Position numbers and translations under genes: made by a program
Shown: piece by piece, positions 1 through 7,946 of the stretch
How positions within the stretch are numbered: the first letter of the stretch is position 1
How the letters are laid out: each line of letters opens with the position of its first letter
The notes under the pieces: model-generated
What the model was told of the DNA's origin: nothing
Seen by the model: only the letters and a program-made list of their open reading frames with translations
The model's database searches: none
Origin: Occultella glacieicola
GTDB lineage: Bacteria; Actinomycetota; Actinomycetes; Actinomycetales; Beutenbergiaceae
NCBI RefSeq assembly: GCF_004353825.1
Contig: NZ_SMNA01000012.1
Coordinates: 94,916-158,915 of the forward strand
Direction: 5' to 3'
Length of the DNA stretch: 64,000 nucleotides

Positions 1-414
1 GTTGGCCTCGAGCGCCGCCTCGAGCAGCCGCACCCCCGCCACCGAGTCCACGTAGCAGAGGAACTCGAAGCCCCGGTCGCCGGCGAGTTCCGCCTGCACC
101 CAGGCGGCGAAGGCCGGGTCCACCAGCTGGTTGGCCATCAGGATCCGCCGGGCGCCCGCGCGCCGGAACACCCGCGCCTGGGCCGGGGTCGCCACGCTGA
201 CACCCCACGCCCCGACCCGCTCCTGGAACTCCCAGAGTTCGGGCGAGACGGCCGTCTTGCCGTGCGGGGCCAGGCTGACCCCACGCTCGGCGCAGAAGCG
301 GGCCATCAGATCGGCGTTGTGCCGCAGCGCCGGCTCCTTCAGCAGGAGCGCCGGCCAGGCCACGCCCGAGCCGGGCTCGAAGACCGTCGGGGTGGCGCCG
401 TCGTCGGGGTTCAT
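1..414 (-). CDS. D-threonine aldolase / D-serine dehydratase-like PLP enzyme (C-terminus cut by window edge)
   Basis: The first 138 residues of a fold-type III (alanine racemase N-terminal-like) PLP enzyme are visible and the gene runs off the left edge. The N-terminal segment ends in a beta strand followed by PHGKT (near residue 52), whose lysine is the expected PLP Schiff-base residue in the DSD1/D-threonine aldolase family. The ATG at 414 has a GAGGAAC ribosome site just upstream and lies 27 bases after the M20 gene, so it is probably the last gene of the importer operon. The family acts on D-serine, D-threonine or similar 3-hydroxy D-amino acids in the cytoplasm. Exact substrate is unknown because the zinc-binding C-terminal domain is outside the window. 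Confidence 0.8.
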   Translation of the reverse strand, partial: MNPDDGATPTVFEPGSGVAWPALLLKEPALRHNADLMARFCAERGVSLAPHGKTAVSPELWEFQERVGAWGVSVATPAQARVFRRAGARRILMANQLVDPAFAAWVQAELAGDRGFEFLCYVDSVAGVRLLEAALEAN

Positions 415-441
415 GAGTTCGTTCCTCGTGGTCGGCGGAGG

Positions 442-1611
442 TCAGTGCGGGGGTGCGGGCGCCAGCATGATGGCGCGGGCGATCTCGACGGCGTCGGCCA
501 GTTCGGCGAGGTCGATCGACTCGTCCGGGGTGTGGGCGTCGGCGATCGAGCCCGGCCCGAGCACCACGGCGGGGATGCCGGCAGCGGCGATCTTGCTGGC
601 GTCACTGCCCCAGCCGGTGCCGATGGCGTCGGCATCGCGGCCCACCCGGGCGAGAACGTCGCGCACACCTGCGACGAACCGGTCGCCCGGGTCGTTGTCC
701 AGGGCCAGGTCGGTGAGGAACGGTGGCTCCACGGTGACGTCCTCTCCGAACCGGTCGGTGATGCGGTCGCGAAGTTCGCGCCACACCTGCTCGGGATCCT
801 CACCCGGCAGCGTCCGGCGGTCCAGGCTCACGGCGCACTCGTTCGGCACCGTGTTCGGGCCGGTTCCGCCGCCGATGAGGGCGGGCACGAGGGACGCCGG
901 GCCCACCAGTGGGTGCGGGGCGTCGGCGAGCGACGGCGTGACCTCCTCGGCGAGAAAGGTCACCACCCGGGCGATGGTCTCGATCGGGTTGTCGAGTCCC
1001 CAGGGACGGGAACTGTGCCCGCCGGGGCCGGTGGCGACGATCCGGCACCGCATCACGCCCTTGTGGGCCACCACCGCCCGAAGGTCGGTCGGTTCGCCGA
1101 CGACGGCGCCGCTCACCTTCGTGGTCGCGTCCCGTTCGAGGTCCTCGAGCAGGCGCAGCACACCCCGGTACTCGTGCTCCTCGTCCGCGACGCCCGCCAC
1201 GATGACGGTCCGCGGGGGCGGCTGCGGCGAGCGCGCGACGTCGCGCAGCGCGATCAGGAACGCGGCCAGCGGTCCCTTCGCGTCGCACGCTCCGCGGCCG
1301 AACAGGCGCCCGTCGCGCACCGTGGGCGTGAACGGCGGGGTGGTCATGTGCTCCACCTCGACCGTGTCCAGGTGGGACTCGAAGAGCACCGCGGTACCGG
1401 GGTCGCGCCCGGGGACGGTGGCGACGACGTTGCACCGCCCGTCGACCACGGGCCGGACCTCGGCGGCGATCCCCTGCGCGGCACACCAGTCGGCGATCCG
1501 TTGGGCCACCGGCGTCTCCGCGGGCTCGGCCGCCCCCCGTGGGTTCACGCTCGGGACGGCGACCAGGTCCGAGAGCAGGGCGGTCGCGTCCGGGTTGATC
1601 GTGTCGGTCAT
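442..1611 (-). CDS. M20 family metallopeptidase / deacylase (ArgE/DapE type)
   Basis: The 389-residue protein is a normal-length dizinc M20 amidohydrolase. Visible motifs are ESHLDTVE (zinc ligand His and catalytic Asp), FGRGACDAKG (bridging Asp), a DEEHEY segment with the catalytic Glu pair and VVGEPTDL. The family removes acyl groups from N-acyl amino acids (acetylornithine, succinyl-diaminopimelate) or cleaves dipeptides. The ATG at 1611 follows the permease stop by 5 bases with GAGGG as ribosome site, so it is translationally linked to the importer. With the downstream D-amino-acid-type enzyme, a role in opening an imported N-acylated or peptide-like compound is plausible. The substrate is not shown by sequence. 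Confidence 0.88.
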   Translation of the reverse strand: MTDTINPDATALLSDLVAVPSVNPRGAAEPAETPVAQRIADWCAAQGIAAEVRPVVDGRCNVVATVPGRDPGTAVLFESHLDTVEVEHMTTPPFTPTVRDGRLFGRGACDAKGPLAAFLIALRDVARSPQPPPRTVIVAGVADEEHEYRGVLRLLEDLERDATTKVSGAVVGEPTDLRAVVAHKGVMRCRIVATGPGGHSSRPWGLDNPIETIARVVTFLAEEVTPSLADAPHPLVGPASLVPALIGGGTGPNTVPNECAVSLDRRTLPGEDPEQVWRELRDRITDRFGEDVTVEPPFLTDLALDNDPGDRFVAGVRDVLARVGRDADAIGTGWGSDASKIAAAGIPAVVLGPGSIADAHTPDESIDLAELADAVEIARAIMLAPAPPH

Positions 1612-1616
1612 GTCCC

Positions 1617-2447
1617 TCAGCCCTTCACGGCGCCGGCGGTCATGCCGGCGACCACGTACTTCTGTCCCAGCAGTGCCATCACGATCATCGGGGCCGTAAT
1701 GCTGACGCATGCGGCCATCAAGGCGCCCCAGTCGATGCTGGCGTAGCCGATGAAGTTGAAGATCGCCACCGGCAGGGTCCTGGTGTTCGTGCCGGACAGG
1801 ACCAGGGCGAACACGAAGTTGTTCCACGAGAAGATGAAGGACAGGATCGCCGAGGTCGCGATGCCCGGGACCACCAGAGGGATCACGATCCTTCGGAACG
1901 CCCCGATGTGGGTGAGCCCGTCCACCCGCGCGGCCTCCTCGAGCTCCACGGGCACGCCCTCGAACACCCCGATCATCACCCAGACGATCAGCGGAACCGA
2001 GATGAACATGTGCGAGATGATCAGCGAGCTGTAGCCACCGACCATCTGCAACGACGCGAAGATGAAGTACCACGGCACCAGCAGCGTCACGTGCGGGATC
2101 ACCCGGGACAGCAACACCAGGCCGGACGACTTCGCCATCCCGAACCGCTGCATCGAGAACGCCGCAGGCACCCCGATCAGCAGGGAGAGCGCCGTCGAAC
2201 CGACGCCGATCACGAGGCTGTTGAAGAAGAACTGCAGGAAGTCGGCCTGCGCGAAGACGGCCGAGTAGTTCTGCAGGGTCGGCGTGAAGGAGAACGTGCT
2301 GGACGGGTCGTAGATGTCGATGTTCGTCTTGAACGACGCGAGCAGCATCCACACGATCGGGGCCAGGCAGATCAGCCCGAACACGATCAGCAGAACGGCC
2401 CGGAGCCCGACGAATCCTCGGGACTCGAGGGAGGAACGCGCCTTCAC
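1617..2447 (-). CDS. Carbohydrate-type ABC importer permease (MalG/UgpE-like)
   Basis: This 276-residue inner-membrane protein has about six hydrophobic segments and the EAA cytoplasmic loop (EEAARVDGLTHIGAFRRIVIP), which contacts the ATPase. It ends in the MTAGAVKG tail seen in many MalG-like CUT1 permeases. The GTG start at 2447 overlaps the upstream permease stop by four bases (GTGA). The pair forms the channel for the binding protein encoded at 3441-4715. No ATPase gene is nearby, so a shared ATPase from elsewhere is inferred. Its linkage to an M20 enzyme rather than glycosidases makes the carried solute uncertain. Confidence 0.92.
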   Translation of the reverse strand: MKARSSLESRGFVGLRAVLLIVFGLICLAPIVWMLLASFKTNIDIYDPSSTFSFTPTLQNYSAVFAQADFLQFFFNSLVIGVGSTALSLLIGVPAAFSMQRFGMAKSSGLVLLSRVIPHVTLLVPWYFIFASLQMVGGYSSLIISHMFISVPLIVWVMIGVFEGVPVELEEAARVDGLTHIGAFRRIVIPLVVPGIATSAILSFIFSWNNFVFALVLSGTNTRTLPVAIFNFIGYASIDWGALMAACVSITAPMIVMALLGQKYVVAGMTAGAVKG

Positions 2448-3370
2448 CGGACCTTCTCCTTCCGCCGCATGTTGAGCACCACGAGCACACCGACGATGAT
2501 CAGGAAGTAGATCAGCACCAGGGCCGCGGCCATGCCGTACTCGTTGTAGTCGAAGCTCAGGGCGTACGCGTAGATGTTCAGGGTCTCGACCTCGTGCGAG
2601 GACCCACCACCGGTGCCCTTCGTCACGTAGAGCAGGTCGAAGGTCTTCATCGCGTCGATGCTGCGCAGGAGCAGCGCGGCGATCACCGTCGTCTTCAGCA
2701 TCGGCAGGGTCACGTGCCAGAACCGCTGCCAGTTCGAGGCGCCGTCGATCCGGGCCGCCTCCTGCTGTTCCTCCGGTAGGCCGACGAGCCCGGCGAGCAG
2801 GATCAGGATCACCATCGGGGTCCACTGCCACACGTCCACGAGCATCAGGGTGCCCAGCGCGGTGGACGGGTCGGAGATCCAGCCCTGGGCGGGTAGCCCG
2901 AGCCAGCCCAGGAGCTGGTTGGCGAACCCGACCGTCGGTTCGAAGATCAGCAGCCACATCATGGCCACGGCCACAGGGGTGGCCACCAGCGGCAGCAGCA
3001 TGACCACCCGGATGAGGCCACGCCCCATGAACGGGCGCCGGAGCAGCAGGGCCACGGCCATGCCGATGGTCATCTCGAGGGTGACCGCGACGGCGGTGAA
3101 GATCACCGTGCGCCACACCGCGGGCCAGAACCGCGCAGTGTCGGTGAGGATGCTGACGTAGTTCTCGAACCAGACGAAGTCGAAGGCCCTCTGGATGGAG
3201 CCTTCCGCGTCGGTGAAGCTCAGCACCACGGTGTACAGCAGCGGCACCACCATCAGGGCGATCACGAAGATGATCGCCGGTGCCGCGAGCACCCACTTGC
3301 GGTGCTTGTTGGCCCAGTCGGAGAACCCGTCCCAGGGTCGCCGCGGTCGACCGGTCACCACTGTGCTCAT
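2444..3370 (-). CDS. Carbohydrate-type ABC importer permease (MalF/UgpA-like)
   Basis: This 308-residue protein has a cytoplasmic N-terminus, a first membrane segment near residues 27-50 and five further helices. An EAA loop is present (EAARIDGASNWQRFWHVTLP). It is the first permease partner of the gene at 1617-2447 and overlaps it by four bases. The ATG at 3370 is preceded by GGAGGTGG, a strong ribosome site. The length and topology match UgpA-type CUT1 permeases. It sits 70 bases after the binding-protein gene in the same operon. Confidence 0.92.
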   Translation of the reverse strand: MSTVVTGRPRRPWDGFSDWANKHRKWVLAAPAIIFVIALMVVPLLYTVVLSFTDAEGSIQRAFDFVWFENYVSILTDTARFWPAVWRTVIFTAVAVTLEMTIGMAVALLLRRPFMGRGLIRVVMLLPLVATPVAVAMMWLLIFEPTVGFANQLLGWLGLPAQGWISDPSTALGTLMLVDVWQWTPMVILILLAGLVGLPEEQQEAARIDGASNWQRFWHVTLPMLKTTVIAALLLRSIDAMKTFDLLYVTKGTGGGSSHEVETLNIYAYALSFDYNEYGMAAALVLIYFLIIVGVLVVLNMRRKEKVR

Positions 3371-3440
3371 CCGTGCCCACCTCCTTCGTCGTCGCCGCCG
3401 TGCCGCGTCAGGACCGACCCGGGCGGCCTCGTGCTCAGGG

Positions 3441-4715
3441 TCACTCGTTCTCTTCGGCGAGGAACTCGTTGAACGCCCCGTCGGCGGCGTCGAGTGCCGC
3501 GTCCACGTCGCCGCCCTCGATCGAGGTCACGATCGGGTCGCCGACGATGTCGCGGGCCCGGCTGACGTTCAGCACCACGGGGTGGCTGTAGCCGACACCG
3601 ACCTCCGCGCTGCTGCGCTGGGCCTCGGCGAGGTCCGCCGGGATGTCCGGCATCTCGGTCTCCCATGCGGAGGCCCGCGCCCCGATGACGCCGTTCTCCT
3701 GCGCCACCAGGGTGTTCTCCTGGTTCGTCGCCCAGCGGATGAACTCCCAGGCGGAGTCCTGGTTGTTGGAACTGCCCGGGACGGCGAGCGCCCAGGACGG
3801 CACGTTGGTGGGGCGGGAGCCGGCCGGCCCCTCGGGGAACTGGGCGAAGCCCACGACGTCGCTGACGGTCGAGTTCGCCGGGTCGGTGGCGTTGGTGTAG
3901 AGGCTGTCCGCCTCGGTGTAGAACGCGGCACGGCCCTGGGTGAAGATGCCCATCGCCTCGGGCCAGCTCATGTTCGTGACTCCGGGCGGGCCGTAGTTGC
4001 GGAGCATGTCGCCGTAGAAGGTGTAGGCCTCCCGTGCCTCGGGGGTGCCGATGCCGGACGTGCCGTCCTCGGCCACCCAGTCGGCCCCGTAGCTGTAGAG
4101 GAAACTGGAGAACTGGGTCACCGCAGCCGCGCGGGCGCCGCGGGAGACGAACCCGTACACGTCGGGGTTCTGGTTCTGGATCGTCTGCGCCGCGGCCTCG
4201 AGTTCCTCGAGGGTCTGCGGGACCTCGAGCCCCGCGGCCTCGAGCAGGTCGGTGCGGTAGTACAGCACCTCACGCTCGGTCGCCAGCGGCACCCCGAGCA
4301 CCCGGTCCTCCAGAGTGACGGACTCCTGTGGGCCCTCCTGGAAGTCGCTCCAGTCCCATTCCTCGTCCGTGGTCGCGTGCTCGGTGAGGTCCGCGAGCCA
4401 CCCGTTCCGGTCGAAGGTGCGGATCTCCTGGAGAGGACGGACCATCATCACGTCGATGTCGTCGGCGTTGGCGTTCAGGCGAACGTTGAGCTGCTGCGAG
4501 AGCTGATCCTCGGTGTAGGAGGTCACCTCGACGTTCAGGCCGGACTCGGCCTCGAAGTCCTCGACGTTCGCCAGCACCGCGTCGGTCCACGGGTGGTTCG
4601 CGACGGCGATGTTGATCGTGTCGTCCGTGCCACCACCGCTGCACCCGGCCAGGACCATCGCCCCGGTGGCGAGGGTGGCTCCGAGCATCCACGTGCGCCG
4701 ATACCGCATACTCAT
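3441..4715 (-). CDS. Extracellular solute-binding lipoprotein, CUT1 family
   Basis: This 424-residue protein starts with a lipoprotein signal: basic MSMRYRRT, a hydrophobic core, then lipobox LAGC near residue 25. The mature part begins with a serine/glycine-rich linker and is a family 1 binding protein (segments NIAVANHPWTDAV and QAAWEFIRWA-like helices near the C-terminus). It captures the solute outside the membrane and delivers it to the two permeases downstream. The ATG at 4715 was chosen because GGAGG lies six bases upstream. It heads the operon that ends in the M20 and PLP enzymes. Regulation probably runs through the direct repeats at 4773-4807. Confidence 0.9.
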   Translation of the reverse strand: MSMRYRRTWMLGATLATGAMVLAGCSGGGTDDTINIAVANHPWTDAVLANVEDFEAESGLNVEVTSYTEDQLSQQLNVRLNANADDIDVMMVRPLQEIRTFDRNGWLADLTEHATTDEEWDWSDFQEGPQESVTLEDRVLGVPLATEREVLYYRTDLLEAAGLEVPQTLEELEAAAQTIQNQNPDVYGFVSRGARAAAVTQFSSFLYSYGADWVAEDGTSGIGTPEAREAYTFYGDMLRNYGPPGVTNMSWPEAMGIFTQGRAAFYTEADSLYTNATDPANSTVSDVVGFAQFPEGPAGSRPTNVPSWALAVPGSSNNQDSAWEFIRWATNQENTLVAQENGVIGARASAWETEMPDIPADLAEAQRSSAEVGVGYSHPVVLNVSRARDIVGDPIVTSIEGGDVDAALDAADGAFNEFLAEENE

Positions 4716-4772
4716 GTTTCCTCCATCGGTGACTCCGTCGTCGGGCCGGTGGCGGTGCCAACCGGTGCGATC

Positions 4773-4807
4773 TAACCGAACTTCTATCAAGTTAACGGAA
4801 TTTCTAC
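4773..4807. promoter_or_regulatory. Tandem operator-like repeats between the importer operon and the YheO-like regulator
   Basis: Two copies of a 15-base element, TAACCGAACTTCTAT (4773-4787) and TAACGGAATTTCTAC (4793-4807), lie in direct orientation exactly 20 bases apart, about two helical turns. Twelve of fifteen positions agree, and each copy has a GAA-N-TTC core. They are in the AT-richer part of the divergent intergenic region, so they are good candidates for binding by the regulator at 4851-5543. This is a visual observation; binding is inferred. Confidence 0.55.
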
Positions 4808-4850
4808 AGTACGCTGGACATGCTGTCAAAACACCCGAGGAAGGGCCGAC

Positions 4851-5543
4851 ATGACCGACGCCGACGTGGAGAGCGCCCCGGCCGGGGCGAAACCGACCTT
4901 CGAGAGCATCGACGACCTCTACGCCGTGCTGCATCCGGTCATGCGCGCGATCACGAGCGCCGTCGGCCCGCATTGCGAGGTGGTGCTCCACGACCTCACG
5001 GCGCGGTCGATGGAGAGCACCATCTACGCGATCGAGAACGGGGTGGTCACGGGCCGCTCCGTGGGTGGACCGTCGACGAACCTGGGCCTGGGCGTGCTGC
5101 AGGACGAGCAGGCCAACCACGACGCGTTCGGCTACCACGGACGTACCTCCGACGGCCGTGACCTGCACTGCTCGTCGGTCTACTACCGCAACCGGGCCGG
5201 CTCGGTGATCGCGGCTTTCTGCATCAACATCGACCTGACCGCGGTCCAGAACGCCCAGGCGATCCTGGCTGCGCTGCTGCCGGCGGACGGCGAGTCCGCA
5301 CCCCAGGAGATCGTCGGGCCCGACATCCAGATGGTCCTCGAGGACATGATCGACACCGCGGTCAAGTCGATCGGCAAGCCGGTGAGCCTGATGACGAAGG
5401 CCGACCGGATCAAAGTGCTGCGGCTGCTCGAGGAACGGGGCGCGTTCCACATCAAGCGCGCCGTCGACCGGGTCGCTGCCCGCTTGGGCATCTCGAAGGT
5501 CACCGCCTACAGCGACCTGGAGTCGGTCCGCAGCGCCCGCTAG
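4851..5543 (+). CDS. YheO/DauR-like transcriptional regulator (PAS_6 plus HTH_22)
   Basis: The 230-residue protein has the YheO layout. An N-terminal PAS-like sensor (about residues 20-130, with HCEVVLHDL and ENGVVTGRSVGG) is followed by a linker and a C-terminal HTH_22 domain (about 165-225, with ERGAFHIKRAVDRVAARLG and SKVTAYSDL). In Pseudomonas, DauR of this family represses D-arginine catabolism, and relatives sit next to D-amino-acid or RidA-type genes. It is divergent from the importer operon with M20 and D-amino-acid-type enzymes, so local control of that operon is likely. The ATG at 4851 has GAGGAAGGG upstream. The ligand is unknown. Confidence 0.88.
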   Translation: MTDADVESAPAGAKPTFESIDDLYAVLHPVMRAITSAVGPHCEVVLHDLTARSMESTIYAIENGVVTGRSVGGPSTNLGLGVLQDEQANHDAFGYHGRTSDGRDLHCSSVYYRNRAGSVIAAFCINIDLTAVQNAQAILAALLPADGESAPQEIVGPDIQMVLEDMIDTAVKSIGKPVSLMTKADRIKVLRLLEERGAFHIKRAVDRVAARLGISKVTAYSDLESVRSAR

Positions 5544-5573
5544 TTCGGCGTGAGCCCGCGAGCCGCGCGGTTC

Positions 5574-6752
5574 CTAGCGCCAGCCACCCTGGGCCACCAC
5601 GGACCCGGTGACATCCCGGCGATACCGACCGGGCGAGCGCCCGGTGTGCTTCTTGAACGCGACCCCCATGTACTCCGCGTGCGGAAAACCGAGGTGCTCC
5701 GCGATCCGCGTCATGGTCCAGTCCGTGGAGCCGAGCAGCTCTGCCACCTGGTTCATCCGCACCCGCAGGATCTCGGTGTGCACGGTCCGGCCCAAGTGCT
5801 TGAGGAAGCGCAGGTCGAGGGCCCGCCGGGACAGGCCCACCTCCCGCAGCACCTCGGTCACGGTGATGTTGCGGCCCGCATGGTTCCGGATGAAGCGCAG
5901 CGCCTGCGCCACGGTCACGTCGTCGACCGAGAGGAGGTCCGATGACTGACGCACCACCACCCGGACCGGCGGGATCAGGCGCAGTCCGGGTTCGACGGTC
6001 TCCCCGGCCATCATCCGATCCAGGAGCTCGGCCGCGAGGTACCCGGTGCGTCGCGTGTTCGGCTCGATGCTGGAGAGGGCGGGCGAGGAGAGGGTACCGA
6101 GCAGTTCATCGTTGTCGACCCCGATGACGGCCACCTGGTCGGGAACCTCCAGGCCGGCGATCTTGCAGGCCTCCAGCACCTCCTGGCCGGCGATGTCGTA
6201 GGCGGCGAGCACACCCACGGGCCTGGGCAGTCCGGCCAGCCACCGGACCAGTCGGTCTCGGTCGGTGGCCTTCTTGCCGGTCGGCCGCAGTCGGAACTCC
6301 AGGGCCGGGGCTCCATACACCTCCGAGTGCTGGACGAAGCTCTCCGCTCGCTTCACCGACCAGCCATACCGAGGGTCGCCACAGAAGGCGAAGTGCCGGA
6401 TCCCCCGTTCGGCGAAATGCTCGACCGCCCACCGGGCGATCTGGTCGTCGTCCGTCTCCGCGCCGGGCAGTTCCGGCACCAGCCGACCGGCGGAGAGATC
6501 CACGGCCGGCAGTCCGAGACGCCGCACGAAGGCAGCCGCCTCCGGGCTCTCGATCCTCGCCAACACCCCGTCGCCGGTCCAGCCCTCGAGCCACGAGAAG
6601 TCGGTCTCGAGCCGCGAATGCTCCACCAGATAGAGCGACCAGCCCCGGTGCACCGCGACGTACTCACGCACCCCGTGCAGGAGCCCGCGCGCGTACCCGT
6701 TGGAGGTCTCCACGAGCAGCGCCACGTGTCTCGTCGACTCCGATCCGGGCAC
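5574..6752 (-). CDS. XylR-like regulator: LacI-type sugar-binding domain fused to AraC HTH
   Basis: The 392-residue protein has the architecture of E. coli XylR. A periplasmic-binding-protein-like sensor covers about residues 8-275 (HVALLVETSNGYARGLLHGV at the start, VGVLAAYDIAGQEV and AVIGVDNDELL later). An AraC-family double helix-turn-helix covers about 290-385 (VTEVLREVGLSRRALDLRF, RIAEHLGFPHAEYMGVAFK, then the R-P-x-x-Y-R-like SPGRYRR end). It probably activates the divergent operon at 6834-14761 in response to a sugar. The GTG at 6752 is the only reasonable start matching XylR's N-terminus, although its ribosome site is weak. Confidence 0.88.
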   Translation of the reverse strand: MPGSESTRHVALLVETSNGYARGLLHGVREYVAVHRGWSLYLVEHSRLETDFSWLEGWTGDGVLARIESPEAAAFVRRLGLPAVDLSAGRLVPELPGAETDDDQIARWAVEHFAERGIRHFAFCGDPRYGWSVKRAESFVQHSEVYGAPALEFRLRPTGKKATDRDRLVRWLAGLPRPVGVLAAYDIAGQEVLEACKIAGLEVPDQVAVIGVDNDELLGTLSSPALSSIEPNTRRTGYLAAELLDRMMAGETVEPGLRLIPPVRVVVRQSSDLLSVDDVTVAQALRFIRNHAGRNITVTEVLREVGLSRRALDLRFLKHLGRTVHTEILRVRMNQVAELLGSTDWTMTRIAEHLGFPHAEYMGVAFKKHTGRSPGRYRRDVTGSVVAQGGWR

Positions 6753-6784
6753 GTAAATATTCTACAGAGTCCTGCTAAATTACG
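6752..6784. promoter_or_regulatory. AT-rich inverted repeat in the XylR-like / oxidoreductase divergent promoter
   Basis: The gap between the divergent genes holds an unusually AT-rich stretch bounded by CGTAA (6752-6756) and TTACG (6780-6784), with A/T runs inside both arms. It is the obvious place for the operator and core promoters of both transcripts. The left arm overlaps the GTG start of the regulator, which suits autoregulation. The arms are short, so the exact operator is uncertain. Confidence 0.4.
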
Positions 6785-6833
6785 CATGGTGATCGGCTGG
6801 GCCGCTTCATACGGTGGCAACAGGAGGTCACAG

Positions 6834-7946
6834 ATGACGACAAGCGTTCGCATTGCCATCGCAGGTCTCGGCTTCGGAGCCGAGTTCATTCCCATCTACC
6901 AGGCACACCCGGACACCGAACTGGTGGCCGTCTGTCAGCGCAGCGAGGATGCGCTGCGTCGGACCGCCGACCACTTCGGGATCGAGGGCCGCTACACGAA
7001 CTTCGACGCCATGCTCGCCAACCCGGACATCGACGCGGTGCACATCAACACCCCGATCCCCGACCACGCGGCACAGTCGATCGCGGCCCTCCGGGCAGGC
7101 AAGCACGTCGCGTGTACGGTGCCGATGGCCACCACCGTCGACGAGTGCCGTGCCATCGTCCGGGCCGCTCAGGAGAGCGGCCGGAACTACATGATGATGG
7201 AGACGGTCGTCTACTCCCGTGAGTTCCTGTACGCCAAGCAGCTGCTCACCGATGGCACCCTTGGCCGGATCCAGTTCCTGCGCGGCGCGCACCACCAGGA
7301 GATGGCCGGTTGGCCCGGGTATTGGGAGGGGCTGCCGCCGATGCACTACGCGACCCACGCCGTCAGCCCGTTGCTCGCGCTGACCGGCACCCTCGCCGAG
7401 AGCGTGGTGTGCCAGGGATCCGGCCGCATCTCCGAGGAGCTGACGGCGAAGTACGGCTCTCCCTTCGCCGTCGAGTCCGCGCTGCTCACCCTGCGCGACT
7501 CCCCGGTCGCCGCCGAGGTGGCGCGGTCGCTGTTCGAGACCGCCCGCGAGTACGTGGAGAGCTTCACCGTGTTCGGCGAGCACGCCACCTTCGAGTGGGA
7601 ACAGACCCAGGGAGTCGGCCACGTGCTGCACGTGGGCGAGCAACCCGAGCGGGTGGAGGTCCCCGACTTCGCCCACCTGCTGCCCGCCGAGATCGCCCCG
7701 TTCACCACCCGCGGGGTCTATGACGACGACAACCAGCACCTCTCGTTCGTCCAGGGCAGCGGCCACGGCGGCTCACACCCCCACCTCGCCCACGAGTTCG
7801 TGCGCAGCATCGTCGAGGAGCGCGCCAGCGCGATCGACGCTCCCACGGCGGCGAACTGGACGTCCGTGGGCATCTGCGCCCACGAGTCGGCGATGGCCGG
7901 CGGCGAGCGGATCCAGATCCCGGACTTCGCGGCGGTACGGCTATGA
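6834..7946 (+). CDS. Gfo/Idh/MocA-like oxidoreductase lacking the EKP lysine
   Basis: The 370-residue protein has an N-terminal Rossmann domain (IAIAGLGFGAEF, residues 7-18) and the alpha/beta C-terminal domain of Gfo/Idh/MocA NAD(P)-dependent dehydrogenases. Where the family normally has E-K-P, this protein reads A-C-T-V-P-M (residues 93-98), so the usual catalytic lysine is absent. It may therefore use another residue or belong to a variant subfamily. It opens the eight-gene operon behind AGGAGGT and overlaps the isomerase gene by four bases (ATGA). The context suggests oxidation or isomerisation of an imported sugar or polyol. Confidence 0.87.
   Translation: MTTSVRIAIAGLGFGAEFIPIYQAHPDTELVAVCQRSEDALRRTADHFGIEGRYTNFDAMLANPDIDAVHINTPIPDHAAQSIAALRAGKHVACTVPMATTVDECRAIVRAAQESGRNYMMMETVVYSREFLYAKQLLTDGTLGRIQFLRGAHHQEMAGWPGYWEGLPPMHYATHAVSPLLALTGTLAESVVCQGSGRISEELTAKYGSPFAVESALLTLRDSPVAAEVARSLFETAREYVESFTVFGEHATFEWEQTQGVGHVLHVGEQPERVEVPDFAHLLPAEIAPFTTRGVYDDDNQHLSFVQGSGHGGSHPHLAHEFVRSIVEERASAIDAPTAANWTSVGICAHESAMAGGERIQIPDFAAVRL

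Noticed and set aside
131..1746. Long plus-strand open frames opposite the M20 gene
   Set aside because: They are antisense to a clear M20 enzyme, rich in R/S/P/A, and lack ribosome sites. They are the expected shadow frames in GC-rich DNA.
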